Assembly (NCBI GenBank): GCA_903831095.1
Contig: CAIKWD010000023.1
Coordinates: forward strand, 1-34,421
DNA length: 34,421 nucleotides
Direction: 5' to 3'
From: Candidatus Staskawiczbacteria bacterium
Lineage (GTDB): Bacteria; Patescibacteriota; Minisyncoccia; Minisyncoccales; Staskawiczbacteraceae
Positions 8,236-16,408 of this stretch are shown piece after piece. Under the pieces are notes generated by a model. That model had not been told where the DNA came from and did not search any database. It worked only from the letters and a program-made list of their open reading frames with translations. The translations under genes and the position numbers were made by a program. Each line of letters opens with the position of its first letter. Positions within the stretch are counted from its first letter, which is position 1.

Positions 8236-9215
8236 TGGAATTAATATACAACCACGACGAAAAAAACTGGGATGCGTTTGTACTGCAAAATAGCAAGAGT
8301 TTTTTGCAATCTTTTGCCTGGGGAAATTTTCAGCAAAGCAATAGTGGTAAAGTATTTAGGCTTTGTGTACAAAAAAATGGTCAAACTTTAGTACAGACGC
8401 AAATTGTCAAAGAATCTTTTTCATTTAAAAAGTATTTTTATATTCCATTTGGCCCTATTTTTAAGAATGGCATCGAAAGCAAAAGAAAAAGTGAAGCTTT
8501 AAAATTTTTACTAGATAGTATTAAAGAGTTGGCAAAAGAAGAAGATTGCGTATTTTTAAGAATTGAGCCTTTTGAAGAACTCGGCGAAATTAATGGATAT
8601 ATGGTAAATAAATCATTAAGGAGAATGCAGCCAAGAAAAACATTGATAATGGATCTGCAAAAATCCGAAGAAGAACTGCTCAAAGAATTTAAGCCAAAAA
8701 CAAGGCAAAACATAAATTTTGCCAGGAAAAGTGGGATTGAAATAAAAAAGAATAAGCAAAATTTTGAAGATTTTTACAAATTAATGCAGGAAACAAAAGA
8801 AAGAAGGGAATTTGGAATTCACACAAGAAAATATTATGAAAACATTTTGAAAATTGGCGGAGGGTCAATGGAAAGCGAATTATTTTTAGCAAAATATCAG
8901 AACAAGGCAATAAATTCTTTGGTCGCAGTATTTTTTGGCAACAGAGTGACAACTCTTCATGCAGGTTCTGACTACGAATACAGGCATTTTAAAAGCGCCA
9001 ACCTTTTGTACTGGGAAGTAATTTTAGAAGCAAAGAGAAAGGGAATGAAGGAGTTAGATTTTTGGGGAATAGATGAATTTAAATGGCCAGGAATTACAAT
9101 TTTTAAAAAAGGTTTTAGTGGTATTGAATTTGAATACCCCCAGGGAATTGAAATTGCTTATCAAAAATTTTGGTACTTTGCATATAAAATTTATAGAATA
9201 TTAAAAAGAAAATAA
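8235..9215 (+). CDS. FemAB/FemX-family aminoacyl-tRNA-dependent peptidoglycan ligase, copy 1
   Basis: FemX/FemA/MurM-type enzymes add amino acids from aminoacyl-tRNA to the peptidoglycan stem peptide to build the cross-bridge, working on lipid-linked precursor at the inner membrane face. The 326 residues match the double-GNAT layout. The N-terminal half begins NWDAFVLQNSKSFLQSFAWGNFQQ. The central substrate loop region is FKPKTRQNINFARKSGIEI. The C-terminal half has VAVFFGNRVTTLHAGSDYEYR and KELDFWGIDEF. It overlaps the hydrolase stop by one base and is followed six bases later by murF. A diverged second copy lies at 12574-13629. The donor amino acid is not predictable from sequence. Confidence 0.88.
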   Translation: MELIYNHDEKNWDAFVLQNSKSFLQSFAWGNFQQSNSGKVFRLCVQKNGQTLVQTQIVKESFSFKKYFYIPFGPIFKNGIESKRKSEALKFLLDSIKELAKEEDCVFLRIEPFEELGEINGYMVNKSLRRMQPRKTLIMDLQKSEEELLKEFKPKTRQNINFARKSGIEIKKNKQNFEDFYKLMQETKERREFGIHTRKYYENILKIGGGSMESELFLAKYQNKAINSLVAVFFGNRVTTLHAGSDYEYRHFKSANLLYWEVILEAKRKGMKELDFWGIDEFKWPGITIFKKGFSGIEFEYPQGIEIAYQKFWYFAYKIYRILKRK

Positions 9216-9221
9216 CATAAA

Positions 9222-10844
9222 ATGGATTTTCAATACATTATATTCGTTCTATTATTTCTTTGGTTTATTCACATTTTACATAGGATGCTTTATGTTGTTT
9301 ATTTCTGGCAGGTAAAAGAGTATAGATTGGACAGGATGAAGGGAGATCTTAAAAAAACATTAAATGTTTTGTTTCCAAAAACTGCAATATTATCTTTGCT
9401 TGTTTTGATTATTCTGCCAATATTTTTAGCAAAGCATAACGTATCTGTCTGGGATAGTATAGTATTATTTGTTTTCTGTCTTTTTGGGTTGTATTCCTTG
9501 GCTTTGTTGGCAAAAAAAAGCTGGAGAATCCCAAAATTTACTAAAAAAGCATCTGTGCTGGCTATTTTGTCAATTATTTCTTTAGTTTTATTTTTCTTTG
9601 TTTCTACTAGCAGGTTTTTTATTTTTATAGTTTTAGCTGAAATTATTTTTCCTTTAATTACTTTAGTTTTAGCTGAAATTTTACAGATTCCAACTTTTTT
9701 TATAAAGAATGCAATTTATAAAAAAGCGCAAAAAAAAATAAAGCAAATGAAAGGGCTTACAGTTATTGGGATCACGGGGTCTTACGGAAAAAGCTCAACT
9801 AAGGAGTTTATTTATGCTTTTCTTTCCAAAAAATTCAATGTTCTAAAAACATGCGGAAATATTAATACTGAAATTGGAGTTGCTCAGACGATAATTGACC
9901 AATTAAAACCCGAACATCAGATTTTTATTGCTGAAATGGGTGCATACAGGAAAGGCGAGATAAAAATGCTTTGCAATATTGTAAATCCAAAATTTGGAAT
10001 TATCACTGGAGTAAATGAACAGCATTTGGCACTTTTTGGTTCACTAGATAATCTTTTATCTGCTGAAGGCGGCAGGGAATTAGCTGAGTTTTTACCAAAA
10101 AATGGAGCTTTGTTTGTAAACGGTGATAATAAGTTTTGCTTGGACCTTTATAAAAGAGCCGATAATTTTCCAGTGGCTAACAAAAAAATATACAGTATTA
10201 GTAATAGGGCAATTGATTCTGACATTTGGGCTGAAGAACTTGAAGTTGCTAAAGATTATGTTTCTTTTGTTGCAATAAATAAAAAAGGCGAAGTGGGACA
10301 TTTTAGGGCCAATGTTTTAGGAAAACAAAATGTGCAAAATCTTCTTGGAGCAATTTTACTTGCCAGAGAGCTTGGGATGACTTTTGCGGAAATATCTGAA
10401 GCATGTAAAGATATTTCAAATACTCAAGCTGGCATGGTTTTGAAGAAAGGCAAACATGAAATTGATATTGTAGATTCCTCTTATTCAGCCAACCCAGACG
10501 GAGTTTACGCAGATTTGGACTATTTTTCAATGTATGAAAATAAAAAAGTTATTGTGATGCCTTGCTTAATAGAGTTGGGTGAAAAATCATCTGAAATTCA
10601 TGATATAATTGGCAAAAAAATTGCTGGAATTTGCGATTTGGCTATAATAACAACCAAAGACAAGTTTACAGAATTAAAACAAGGTGCAGTTGATGCTGGA
10701 ATGTCACCGAAAAATATTTTATTGTGTGACAATGCGAGTGCTGCATATGCGGCAATTACTTTGTTTTGTAAATCCGGAGACGCAGTTTTACTTGAAGGCA
10801 GGGTTCCAGCTGGATTGGCTAATTTACTAATAGAAGAAAAATAA
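9222..10844 (+). CDS. murF: MurF-like Mur ligase with an N-terminal membrane domain
   Basis: MurF adds D-Ala-D-Ala to UDP-MurNAc-tripeptide. The Mur-ligase ATP-binding loop is GITGSYGKSST at about residues 183-193. It is followed by family blocks CGNINTEIGVAQTI, AEMGAYRKGEI, GVNEQHLALFGS and VDSSYSANPDGV. The first 155 residues are unlike soluble MurF: about five hydrophobic helices replace the usual N-terminal substrate domain. The protein (540 aa) is therefore probably anchored in the membrane. This layout is one I associate with CPR bacteria. It lies between femX copy 1 and the DegT aminotransferase. The exact substrate is inferred from family and context. Confidence 0.82.
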   Translation: MDFQYIIFVLLFLWFIHILHRMLYVVYFWQVKEYRLDRMKGDLKKTLNVLFPKTAILSLLVLIILPIFLAKHNVSVWDSIVLFVFCLFGLYSLALLAKKSWRIPKFTKKASVLAILSIISLVLFFFVSTSRFFIFIVLAEIIFPLITLVLAEILQIPTFFIKNAIYKKAQKKIKQMKGLTVIGITGSYGKSSTKEFIYAFLSKKFNVLKTCGNINTEIGVAQTIIDQLKPEHQIFIAEMGAYRKGEIKMLCNIVNPKFGIITGVNEQHLALFGSLDNLLSAEGGRELAEFLPKNGALFVNGDNKFCLDLYKRADNFPVANKKIYSISNRAIDSDIWAEELEVAKDYVSFVAINKKGEVGHFRANVLGKQNVQNLLGAILLARELGMTFAEISEACKDISNTQAGMVLKKGKHEIDIVDSSYSANPDGVYADLDYFSMYENKKVIVMPCLIELGEKSSEIHDIIGKKIAGICDLAIITTKDKFTELKQGAVDAGMSPKNILLCDNASAAYAAITLFCKSGDAVLLEGRVPAGLANLLIEEK

Positions 10845-10849
10845 TTTTT

Positions 10850-12124
10850 ATGTCTAAATATTTCAAGCCAATTTCAATATCTCTGTCGCCAAATGTTGAA
10901 AAAGACGATTTACGTCTAGCTTTAAATTTGATTATACGGCCATGGCTATGGAAAAAAGGTAAGTCTATAAATAAATTAGAAGAAGAGTTTAAAAAATATC
11001 TTGGAGTAAAATATGCTTTTTCTTTTAATTCTGGCAGGAGCTCTTTATATGCAATTCTAAAATCGCTAAATTTAGACCAAGGAAGCGAGGTACTTTTGCA
11101 GGCTTTTACGTGCAATGCTGTGCCAAATCCTGTTTTGTGGGCTGGTTTGAACCCGGTTTACATAGATTGTAATAAAGATGACTTTAACATGTCTGCTAGC
11201 GATTTAGAGGCTAAAATTACCACTAAAAGCCGAGTTGTGGTAGTTCAACACACTTTTGGATTGCCAGCTGACATGGACGCAATTAGGGCCATTTGCAGCG
11301 CTTATAACCTAATACTGGTTGAAGATTGTGCTCATTCGCTTGGTGCGGAATTTAATGGACAAAAAGTAGGGACAATAAGCAAGGCTTCATTTTTTAGTTT
11401 TTCAAGGGATAAAATTATTTCCTCGGTGTATGGTGGAATAGCTGTCACAAACGACGACAAGATTGGAGAATCTCTTAGGCAAGCTCATGGTGAATTTGGT
11501 TTGCCAAATTTATTTTGGATTTTTCAGCAAATTTTTCATCCAATTTTACTGCACTATCTTATCTTGCCAATATATAATTTTTTGGACCTTGGAAAAATAC
11601 TTTTAGTTCTGTCACAAATGTTTCATATTTTATCAAAGGCTGTAAGTTTGCAAGAAAAGCAGGGCAAACAGCCAGAATATTTTCCGAAAGCTTTGCCAAA
11701 TGCTTTAGCTTCCATGGCTTTAAACCAGTTTGGTAAATTGGAAAAATTTAATACTCAAAGAAAAAAAATAGCTGAATTTTATTATGCAAATCTAAAAGAT
11801 ATACCCCTCGGGGCACAGGCCAAGTTTGAACTTCCAGCTGGATTTACAGCAAGGAAAAATGTTTTTTTGAGGTACACAGTAAAACACTCTAAGGCTCATG
11901 ATATAATTTACGAAGCTTGGCACAAGGAAAATATTTTACTTGGAGACTGGTATACAACACCAATTGCACCATGTGATACAAAAATTGATGAATTAAAATA
12001 TACACCTGGAAGTTGTACAAATGCAGAGTATTTAGCTAAGCGGACCCTTAATTTGCCAACTCACATAAATATTTCAAAAAAAGATGCAGAAAGAATAGTT
12101 AATTTTTTAAAAAAATATGCGTAA
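10850..12124 (+). CDS. DegT/DnrJ/EryC1/StrS-family PLP-dependent aminotransferase
   Basis: These are fold-type I PLP enzymes, many of which transaminate nucleotide-linked keto-sugars for surface polysaccharides. The family blocks are FSFNSGRSSLYAILKSL (cofactor phosphate-binding region), VEDCAHSLGAEF with Asp159 (contacts the PLP ring nitrogen) and SFFSFSRDKIISSVYGG with Lys188 as the expected Schiff-base lysine. The length of 424 residues is slightly above the usual 370-400, with an insertion at about 205-265 containing hydrophobic stretches (FLDLGKILLVLSQMF). It overlaps the NUDIX gene by 8 bases. A role in making an amino-sugar for the envelope is plausible from context; the substrate is unknown. 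Confidence 0.85.
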   Translation: MSKYFKPISISLSPNVEKDDLRLALNLIIRPWLWKKGKSINKLEEEFKKYLGVKYAFSFNSGRSSLYAILKSLNLDQGSEVLLQAFTCNAVPNPVLWAGLNPVYIDCNKDDFNMSASDLEAKITTKSRVVVVQHTFGLPADMDAIRAICSAYNLILVEDCAHSLGAEFNGQKVGTISKASFFSFSRDKIISSVYGGIAVTNDDKIGESLRQAHGEFGLPNLFWIFQQIFHPILLHYLILPIYNFLDLGKILLVLSQMFHILSKAVSLQEKQGKQPEYFPKALPNALASMALNQFGKLEKFNTQRKKIAEFYYANLKDIPLGAQAKFELPAGFTARKNVFLRYTVKHSKAHDIIYEAWHKENILLGDWYTTPIAPCDTKIDELKYTPGSCTNAEYLAKRTLNLPTHINISKKDAERIVNFLKKYA

Positions 12125-12584
12125 AACAGTTTCCGTTTGGTTGGTTTTAAATGATGGAGAAAATAAGGGCAAAATAGCCTCACAGAGAAGGTTTACAAAT
12201 GATTCCTCCCCATATATTTGCTCGGCAACCTGGGCTGGTGGAATTGAAATAGGAGAAAGTGAGATGGATGCGGTTTTACGGGAATGCAAAGAAGAACTGG
12301 GCGAGATTTTTTGTAATAAATTTAATTTTTCAGAAATTAAACTATTAGAGAAAGCTGAATTTGTTGAAGATGGTGAAGAATGGGAGGTCAATAATTATGT
12401 AGGTAAAGTAAGTGAAGAATTGCTTAAGGTTGTAAAGATGCACAAAGAAGCTTTTAATGATTTTGTTTTTATAGGGAAAGATGACGCAATTTATTCAAAA
12501 AATACTGGGAAAGATCCGCAAAAAAACAGAGTTTTGTTTGACGACCAGTATTTGATTTTAAAAAAGATATTAAATGGAGCTTAG
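12117..12584 (+). CDS. NUDIX hydrolase
   Basis: NUDIX enzymes cleave nucleoside diphosphates linked to another moiety. The box runs from about residue 41, G-x5-E-x7-RECKEELGE, matching the G-x5-E-x7-REUxEExGU signature except that the final hydrophobic position is Glu. At 155 residues it is a single domain. The look is closest to IPP-isomerase/MutT-type NUDIX proteins (SVWLVLNDGENKGKIASQRR). It is wedged with overlaps between the aminotransferase (8 bases) and femX copy 2 (11 bases), so it is clearly in the operon. Turnover of a nucleotide-sugar or a housekeeping role are both possible. Confidence 0.85.
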   Translation: MRKTVSVWLVLNDGENKGKIASQRRFTNDSSPYICSATWAGGIEIGESEMDAVLRECKEELGEIFCNKFNFSEIKLLEKAEFVEDGEEWEVNNYVGKVSEELLKVVKMHKEAFNDFVFIGKDDAIYSKNTGKDPQKNRVLFDDQYLILKKILNGA

Positions 12585-13629
12585 AGAAATAACAAATAAA
12601 GAGGAATGGGAAAATTTTCTACTAAAACAAACTGAGAAAACATTTTTGCAGTCCTGGAATTGGGGTGAATTTAATGAAAAATTAGGAGGTCTGTCTACGC
12701 AAGCAGGCAAAATATGGAGGTTTGGAGTTTATAACAATGGACTTCTGCTTTCTGTAGCTTTAATTTTAAAAGTTTCAGCAAAGCGCGGGACATTTTTATT
12801 TATTCCGCATGGTCCAGTTGTTTCTGAAGGTTTGGAAGGAAAAGACAAAAAGGAGGTTTTGGAATTGCTTTTGGTACAGCTTTGCACTATTGCCGAAGAA
12901 CAAAATGCTAGTTTTATAAGGGTTTCTCCTTTATTTCGAAGAAATGAACAAAATGAGAATATTTTTTCTGATTTAAGTTTTAGAAATGCACCAATGCACG
13001 CTTCCACTTATGACGCAACCTGGAAATTGGATATAAACCCAAGTGAAGAGGAACTTTTCAAAAATATGCGCAAAACCACCAGATATGTTGTAAAAAAAGT
13101 CCTGGAAAACAAGGATATTGAAATAGTGAAAAGCAGTGATCTAAAAGATGTGGAAATTTATCAAAAGCTCAACAAAGAGGTTTCAAAAAGGCAGAAATTT
13201 GTTCCGTTTTCTGATGAATATATTAAAAATGAATTTGAAGCTTTTGCAAAAGACAAAGAAATTATTTTTTTGTTTGGAAAGTATAAAGGAGAAATTGCCG
13301 CCGGAGCCATGATTATAATTTGGTCGGGAATTGCTTATTACCACCAAGCAGCTTCGCTTGGAAAATTTTCAAAGCTTTCTATTCCATATTTATTACAATG
13401 GGAAGCAATAAAAGAAGCAAAAAATAGGGGGTGCTTGACCTATGATTTTTGGGGTTTTACTGACCCAGAAGAGTTTCCAAAACATCCCTGGGCTGGGCCA
13501 ACTTTTTTTAAAATGGGTTTTGGCGGATATTCAGAGGAATACATTAAAACACAAGATTTTGTAATTTCCTCAAAATATTGGATAACATATATAATTGAAA
13601 AAATAAGGAAACTCAAAAGAAACCTTTAA
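12574..13629 (+). CDS. FemAB/FemX-family aminoacyl-tRNA-dependent peptidoglycan ligase, copy 2
   Basis: This is a second member of the cross-bridge ligase family in the operon (351 aa), clearly related to copy 1. Both begin with MEL, have a FLQS-W-WG-F block near residue 28 (FLQSFAWGNF in copy 1, FLQSWNWGEF here), and share the DFWG block in the C-terminal GNAT half (YDFWGFTDPEEFPKHPW here). The MRKTTRYVVKKVLE stretch matches the central substrate-binding helix. It overlaps the NUDIX gene and precedes ftsQ by seven bases. Two different ligases suggest a two-residue bridge or two alternative donors, as with FemA/FemB or MurM/MurN; that is inference. Confidence 0.88.
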   Translation: MELREITNKEEWENFLLKQTEKTFLQSWNWGEFNEKLGGLSTQAGKIWRFGVYNNGLLLSVALILKVSAKRGTFLFIPHGPVVSEGLEGKDKKEVLELLLVQLCTIAEEQNASFIRVSPLFRRNEQNENIFSDLSFRNAPMHASTYDATWKLDINPSEEELFKNMRKTTRYVVKKVLENKDIEIVKSSDLKDVEIYQKLNKEVSKRQKFVPFSDEYIKNEFEAFAKDKEIIFLFGKYKGEIAAGAMIIIWSGIAYYHQAASLGKFSKLSIPYLLQWEAIKEAKNRGCLTYDFWGFTDPEEFPKHPWAGPTFFKMGFGGYSEEYIKTQDFVISSKYWITYIIEKIRKLKRNL

Positions 13630-13636
13630 TAATTTT

Positions 13637-14485
13637 GTGTCATATAGAAAAAGCCACGTAAAAACAAAAATTCAGAAAATTAGGCCAAAAAAATCAATAT
13701 TAAAAAAGGCCTGGTTTTGGTTTTTTATTATAATTGTAATAATAATTTTAACAGGATCGTATTTTATTTTGTTTTATTCAGGCTTTCAATTGAAAAATGT
13801 TAATGTTTCAGGAAATTCCAAAGTTACAACTCAAGATGTCAAAAATATTGTTGCTGAAAGATCGCAAATTTTGATGTTGGATTTTTTGAAAACTAAAGTT
13901 TCTACAAAAAGTATTTTTTTAATTGATAGTCAAAAAATAAAAGAAGATATTTTAGTAAAATTTCCCGAAATAGAAAATGTTTCCGTTAGTAAAAAATACC
14001 CTCAAACTTTTTTAATTGTTATTACTGAAAGAAAACCTATTGGAGTATATTGTGAAAAATTAGGAAAATACTACTCGATTGATATAAATGGAATTGTTTT
14101 TGACCAAATTAGTAAACCAGCAGCAGATACAGTTATTGTGCGACAGACAAATGAGAATATGCAAATTGCGCCTGGAAAACAGGCTGTTGATGCCTCGACA
14201 ATGCAGGCAATATTTCAAATTCAAAAAGATTTGAAGGATAATTTCGATATTGGCGCTAAGGAAGCAATAATTATCAGTGCACTGAGAATGAATATAATAA
14301 CTTCTGAAAATTGGAAAATTTTTGTCGGTTTGCAAGGTGAACCCTCAATTGCGCTTCAGCTGCAAAAAATGATTCTTTTACTTAATGGGGGAATGTCAGC
14401 GGATGAAAATAAGAGTTTAAAGTATATAGATTTAAGACCAAAAGACAGGGCAATTGTTTGTGCAAATAACACTTGTGGAGAATAA
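13637..14485 (+). CDS. ftsQ: cell-division protein FtsQ (POTRA domain)
   Basis: FtsQ is a bitopic divisome scaffold that binds FtsB/FtsL and controls septal peptidoglycan synthesis. The basic N-terminal tail (about 25 residues) is followed by one membrane helix (about 25-48). A POTRA domain follows (FQLKNVNVSGNSKVTTQDV, about 51-115), then the FtsQ beta domain with FPEIENVSVSKKYPQTFLIVITERKP, the most recognisable block. The length of 282 is normal. The start codon is GTG (13637). It is the last gene of the lysS operon and is followed by a terminator. The usual neighbours ftsA and ftsZ are not in the window. Confidence 0.88.
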   Translation: MSYRKSHVKTKIQKIRPKKSILKKAWFWFFIIIVIIILTGSYFILFYSGFQLKNVNVSGNSKVTTQDVKNIVAERSQILMLDFLKTKVSTKSIFLIDSQKIKEDILVKFPEIENVSVSKKYPQTFLIVITERKPIGVYCEKLGKYYSIDINGIVFDQISKPAADTVIVRQTNENMQIAPGKQAVDASTMQAIFQIQKDLKDNFDIGAKEAIIISALRMNIITSENWKIFVGLQGEPSIALQLQKMILLLNGGMSADENKSLKYIDLRPKDRAIVCANNTCGE

Positions 14486-14503
14486 TAAAATAGTAACGCT
14501 TCG

Positions 14504-14530
14504 CCCATTGGTTATGGCCAAGGGTTTTTT
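14504..14530 (+). terminator. intrinsic terminator after ftsQ
   Basis: The hairpin CCC-TTGG/CCAA-GGG (14504-14511 with 14518-14524, one bulged A) is followed by six T. It ends the lysS-ftsQ operon. Confidence 0.75.
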
Positions 14531-14587
14531 GTTGTAGAGACACATTAATTGTGGCAGAATTAAGGTAAATTAAGCATTTTGAATACA

Positions 14588-14616
14588 TTGACAAATAAAT
14601 TAAAATAATGTATAAT
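14588..14616 (+). promoter_or_regulatory. consensus sigma70 promoter of the CAP-sortase operon
   Basis: TTGACA (14588-14593), exactly 17 bases, TATAAT (14611-14616): a perfect consensus. The CAP gene starts 27 bases after the -10 without a Shine-Dalgarno. Confidence 0.9.
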
Positions 14617-14643
14617 TAATTTATAATATAACAATAAAAATTC

Positions 14644-15642
14644 ATGGATTATTCCGTGGAGGAAAAGACTTTTGAAGGTATCTTGCACAAAATAAAATTT
14701 TATGTGATACCTTCAGATGAAAATGGGTATAGGTCTAAATTTTTACAAAGCAATATTTTATTGTATTGCGTTGTTTTAGTTGCAGTTTTGAAAATATTTG
14801 CCAGCATTGTTTCCATAAATTTTCCAAACAATATATTTTTTGCCGATATTGCCAAGTCTTCTTTGGAAGCTTTTGTAAATCAAACGCGCCAATCTGCTGG
14901 TTTAAATACTCTGACAAAAAATGATAAATTAGATAAGGCAGCCCTACTTAAAGCTGAAAATATGCTGCAAAACCAATATTTTAATCATGTAAGCCCAAGT
15001 GGAATAACTCCATGGTTTTGGTTTGTCAAAGCAGGATACAATTACAAATATGCTGGAGAAAATTTGGCAATTGGATTTTATGAGTCAGAAGAGGTTTTCA
15101 ATGCCTGGCTAAATTCTCCATCGCACAAAGAAAACATAGTAAACCCCAACTATACCGAGGTTGGAACTGCAGTGCTTGGAGGTTTTGGAGCAAATAATTC
15201 GATTGTAGTTGTCCAAGAATTTGGATCTCAGCTTCCCGTTAAACAAGCTGTTGTAAAAAATATTCCCGTTAAACAAGTTTTACCTCAAAATAGTCAACCA
15301 GTACAAACCACTGTTTTAAATACTAATGAAAAAGTTTTGTCTGAAACAACTCAAGCGCAAAATTCCATAGAACCTCAGAAGAAAACTGGCATAAGTAACT
15401 TGCCGTCGAAAATAGTAAATTCTGTCCTTTACGGCTACGACGATATTTTACAGGGGATTATTTATGGTTTTTCTTTGATTATTATCGGAATTTTAATGAC
15501 ACTGATATTTTTTAACTTTAATATAAAGTTTAAAAAAGCGCTTGTCCTCAGGGCGGTTGTTGTAATAGTTTTACTGTCTTTAGCTACATTGGTTAACAAG
15601 GAAACAATAATTGCATTTATTCCGCATCAAATTTTGATTTAA
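14644..15642 (+). CDS. membrane-anchored CAP/SCP-domain protein
   Basis: CAP-superfamily proteins are secreted or surface proteins; their bacterial role is mostly unclear. A cytosolic tail of about 35 residues and a membrane helix (about 37-58) come first. The extracellular CAP domain (about 78-200) has the ordered family motifs NQTRQSAGLNTL, NQYFNHVSPSGITPW, YAGENLAIGF and WLNSPSHKENIVNPNYTEVG, including the paired His/Glu of the CAP cavity. A low-complexity Gln/Val/Thr linker follows (about 205-260). Two more hydrophobic segments (about 277-296 and 301-320) place the C-terminus back in the membrane. The gene opens the sortase operon. It lacks the shared C-terminal motif of the proteins at 16409 and 32243. 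Confidence 0.85.
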   Translation: MDYSVEEKTFEGILHKIKFYVIPSDENGYRSKFLQSNILLYCVVLVAVLKIFASIVSINFPNNIFFADIAKSSLEAFVNQTRQSAGLNTLTKNDKLDKAALLKAENMLQNQYFNHVSPSGITPWFWFVKAGYNYKYAGENLAIGFYESEEVFNAWLNSPSHKENIVNPNYTEVGTAVLGGFGANNSIVVVQEFGSQLPVKQAVVKNIPVKQVLPQNSQPVQTTVLNTNEKVLSETTQAQNSIEPQKKTGISNLPSKIVNSVLYGYDDILQGIIYGFSLIIIGILMTLIFFNFNIKFKKALVLRAVVVIVLLSLATLVNKETIIAFIPHQILI

Positions 15643-15645
15643 GAC

Positions 15646-16341
15646 ATGGAAAACAAAAACGCAAAAAAAATATTAAAGGTGGCTGTTGTAATTTATTTGG
15701 CAAGCTTTTTAATTATAAACTGGAGTGATATTTCGTGGATTTTCAATTACAAGATGGTTTCTACAATGGTAAGTGATTTTTTTGATCCTTACCCAACAAT
15801 TAGTGCTTCTTCAATGGACCAGTATTTTTATCCAAATCATAGCCTGCCTGCGCAGGTAGGTCAGGAAACTCCCGTTGTAGTTAAAGAAGTAAAAACCACA
15901 TATACAGATAAGCAAAATACTTTGGAAATTCCCAAATTGGGAGTTTCTGTACCAATGATTTTTTCAACAAATACAAGTACTGAATCTCTTGCAAAAGATC
16001 TTGACCTGGGAGTTATTTATTACCCTGGGTCTGTTTACCCGGGGCAAATAGGACAGATTGTCATACTTGGACATTCAGCGCCAATTGGCTGGCCAAAAAT
16101 GAAAATAGCTTGGGCGTTTTCAGAATTGGAAAAACTTGCGCCTGGCGACCCTATATATATTAATCTTAACAACAAGCAGTACAAATACGAAGTCAAACAG
16201 AAAACAATTGTCAAAAGAGGGGCTGATGTTTCAAGAGATGGGCTAGACACTTCAAAGAATGTGCTTACTTTAATTAGTTGTTGGCCACCAGGGAAAAACT
16301 ATCAGAGAATTACTGTTGAAGCTGAACTCGTTGTTGAATAG
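15646..16341 (+). CDS. sortase (class D/E-like transpeptidase)
   Basis: Sortases cut a C-terminal sorting signal of surface proteins and transfer them to another surface molecule. The 231 residues have one N-terminal membrane anchor (about 10-25) and a linker of about 65 residues. The sortase barrel follows, starting at TLEIPKLGVSVPMIF. The catalytic triad is visible: His143 in ILGHSAP, Cys212 in TLISCWPPG (the TLxTC-like motif) and Arg221 in YQRITVEAEL. The short C-terminus is bare, as in class D/E enzymes. It starts three bases after the CAP gene. The next gene carries a strong candidate substrate signal. An 18-base palindrome (15843-15860) lies inside the linker. Confidence 0.92.
   Translation: MENKNAKKILKVAVVIYLASFLIINWSDISWIFNYKMVSTMVSDFFDPYPTISASSMDQYFYPNHSLPAQVGQETPVVVKEVKTTYTDKQNTLEIPKLGVSVPMIFSTNTSTESLAKDLDLGVIYYPGSVYPGQIGQIVILGHSAPIGWPKMKIAWAFSELEKLAPGDPIYINLNNKQYKYEVKQKTIVKRGADVSRDGLDTSKNVLTLISCWPPGKNYQRITVEAELVVE
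15843..15860. repeat. REP-like 18-bp palindrome inside the sortase gene
   Basis: CCTGCCTGCGCAGGTAGG is self-complementary over its whole length with one G-T pair (15846/15857). It encodes part of the linker between membrane anchor and sortase barrel (LPAQVG). Its GC richness and symmetry are unlike the surrounding AT-rich code, and similar CCTGCC/GGCAGG palindromes are dispersed in many bacterial genomes. Confidence 0.55.
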
Positions 16342-16349
16342 TTTATATA

Positions 16350-16378
16350 TTGACATTTCTTTGTATAAATGGTAGTAT
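16350..16378 (+). promoter_or_regulatory. promoter of the DUF11-like surface-protein gene
   Basis: TTGACA (16350-16355), a 17-base spacer, TAGTAT (16373-16378). The ATG lies 31 bases downstream. No terminator separates it from the sortase gene, so some read-through from the operon is likely. Confidence 0.8.
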
Positions 16379-16408
16379 TAACAATTATAATAATTATTAA
16401 TTTTTTAT

